From JAWLBR01 sp041687495 (GTDB taxonomy: Bacteria > Bacillota > Limnochordia > DTU087 > JAAYGB01), in the NCBI GenBank assembly GCA_041687495.1, contig JAWLBR010000003.1, positions 1-64,000 of the forward strand: DNA of 64,000 nt. Direction: 5' to 3'. Of the stretch, positions 63,767 through 64,000 are shown one piece after another. Made by a program: the position numbers and the translations under genes. Position 1 is the first letter of the stretch, and each line of letters begins with the position of its first letter. The notes under the pieces were generated by a model, which was given only the letters and a program-made list of their open reading frames with translations, did not search any database and was not told the DNA's origin.

Positions 63767-64000
63767 ATGAAATTGACTAGAGGCGTCGTTGTCTGGCTAC
63801 TTATTGTGCTTCTTTTGGGTGTCGTGGGACCTGTATCTGCTGCTAAGAAAGTGACCTTGTCCATGTGGGGATTCATCACTCCTCCATGGATCGAGACCTA
63901 TCGGGAATTTGAGCGTCAGCATCCGAACATCAAAATTAAAGAGTCCTTGATTTCCCAGGAATGGGCGTCCAGTAGTGAAAAGTTTCTAGCGGCCATGGCC
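63767..64000 (+). CDS. Extracellular sugar-binding protein (family 1), 3'-truncated
   Basis: ATG after AAGGAGGG. A signal peptide (MKLTRG, then VVVWLLIVLLLGVVGPVSAA) precedes KKVTLSMWGF and TYREFERQHPNIKIKE, the usual start of family 1 solute-binding proteins of carbohydrate ABC importers. The window ends within it; permease genes are expected beyond. Confidence 0.88.
   Translation, partial: MKLTRGVVVWLLIVLLLGVVGPVSAAKKVTLSMWGFITPPWIETYREFERQHPNIKIKESLISQEWASSSEKFLAAMA

Noticed and set aside
1..64000. CRISPR arrays, insertion sequences, integrases or phage genes
   Set aside because: No regularly spaced repeats, transposase or integrase sequence was found; only the two leader copies are repeated.

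Overview
The window looks like chromosomal DNA of a Gram-positive, endospore-lineage bacterium (Bacillota, plausibly an uncultured anaerobic clade such as Limnochordia). The grounds are strong GGAGG-type ribosome binding sites, frequent GTG/TTG starts, many U-tract terminators, TTGACA/TATAAT promoters, uORF-controlled antibiotic-type resistance genes, a LysM protein of spore-coat style and many ABC and MFS exporters. Base composition is near 50% G+C by eye. I see no phage, transposase, CRISPR or rRNA/tRNA genes.

Layout. 1-2.1 kb: the end of an ABC importer ATPase and a UroD-like methyltransferase. 2.1-8.9 kb: a resistance-like island in which two copies of one attenuator leader (2104-2586 and 6957-7437) flank a DUF4037 protein, an AadA-like nucleotidyltransferase, decayed fragments and an APH-like kinase; the second copy drives an intact ABC-F gene, the first only a deleted stub. 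9-22.4 kb: a heterodimeric ABC exporter, leuS, a HAD phosphatase, two MFS exporters (one in an operon with an ArsR-type regulator) and a further ABC exporter. 22.4-26.7 kb: two more UroD-like proteins, one in an operon with a family 5 solute-binding protein. 27-31.7 kb: triple LysM protein, two aldo/keto reductases, heparinase II/III-like lyase. 31.9-37.5 kb: a methyltransferase, an operon of a glycine-zipper membrane protein, a nucleotidyltransferase and an APH-like kinase, then ftsH. 37.6-43.6 kb: sulfatase, exported M20 amidohydrolase, arsR-arsC-thioredoxin-arsP. 43.8-50.2 kb: MATE exporter, a leader-controlled but frameshifted MFS gene, CopZ-type zinc protein, membrane serine hydrolase, ilvE. 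50.4-64 kb: alpha/beta hydrolase, DUF4180 protein, three P-loop kinases (one CPT-like), prfC, serine hydrolase, FAD oxidoreductase, tartrate/malate-type dehydrogenase, membrane proteins and the start of a sugar-binding protein.

The unifying theme is an unusually dense set of genes that modify, expel or protect against small molecules: NTases, APH kinases, CPT-like kinase, ABC-F, MFS, MATE, ABC exporters and arsenic genes. Several are preceded by short leader ORFs. The best candidates for undescribed biology are (1) the ABC-F leader with two uORFs, an 11-bp antiterminator and a terminator, duplicated 4.9 kb upstream; (2) a different leader at 45.5-45.8 kb combining a 48-codon uORF, mutually exclusive hairpins, a terminator and sequestration of the MFS ribosome binding site; and (3) the membrane protein-NTase-kinase operon at 32.8-35.4 kb. 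Secondary structures were paired by eye and no alignment or folding program was run.
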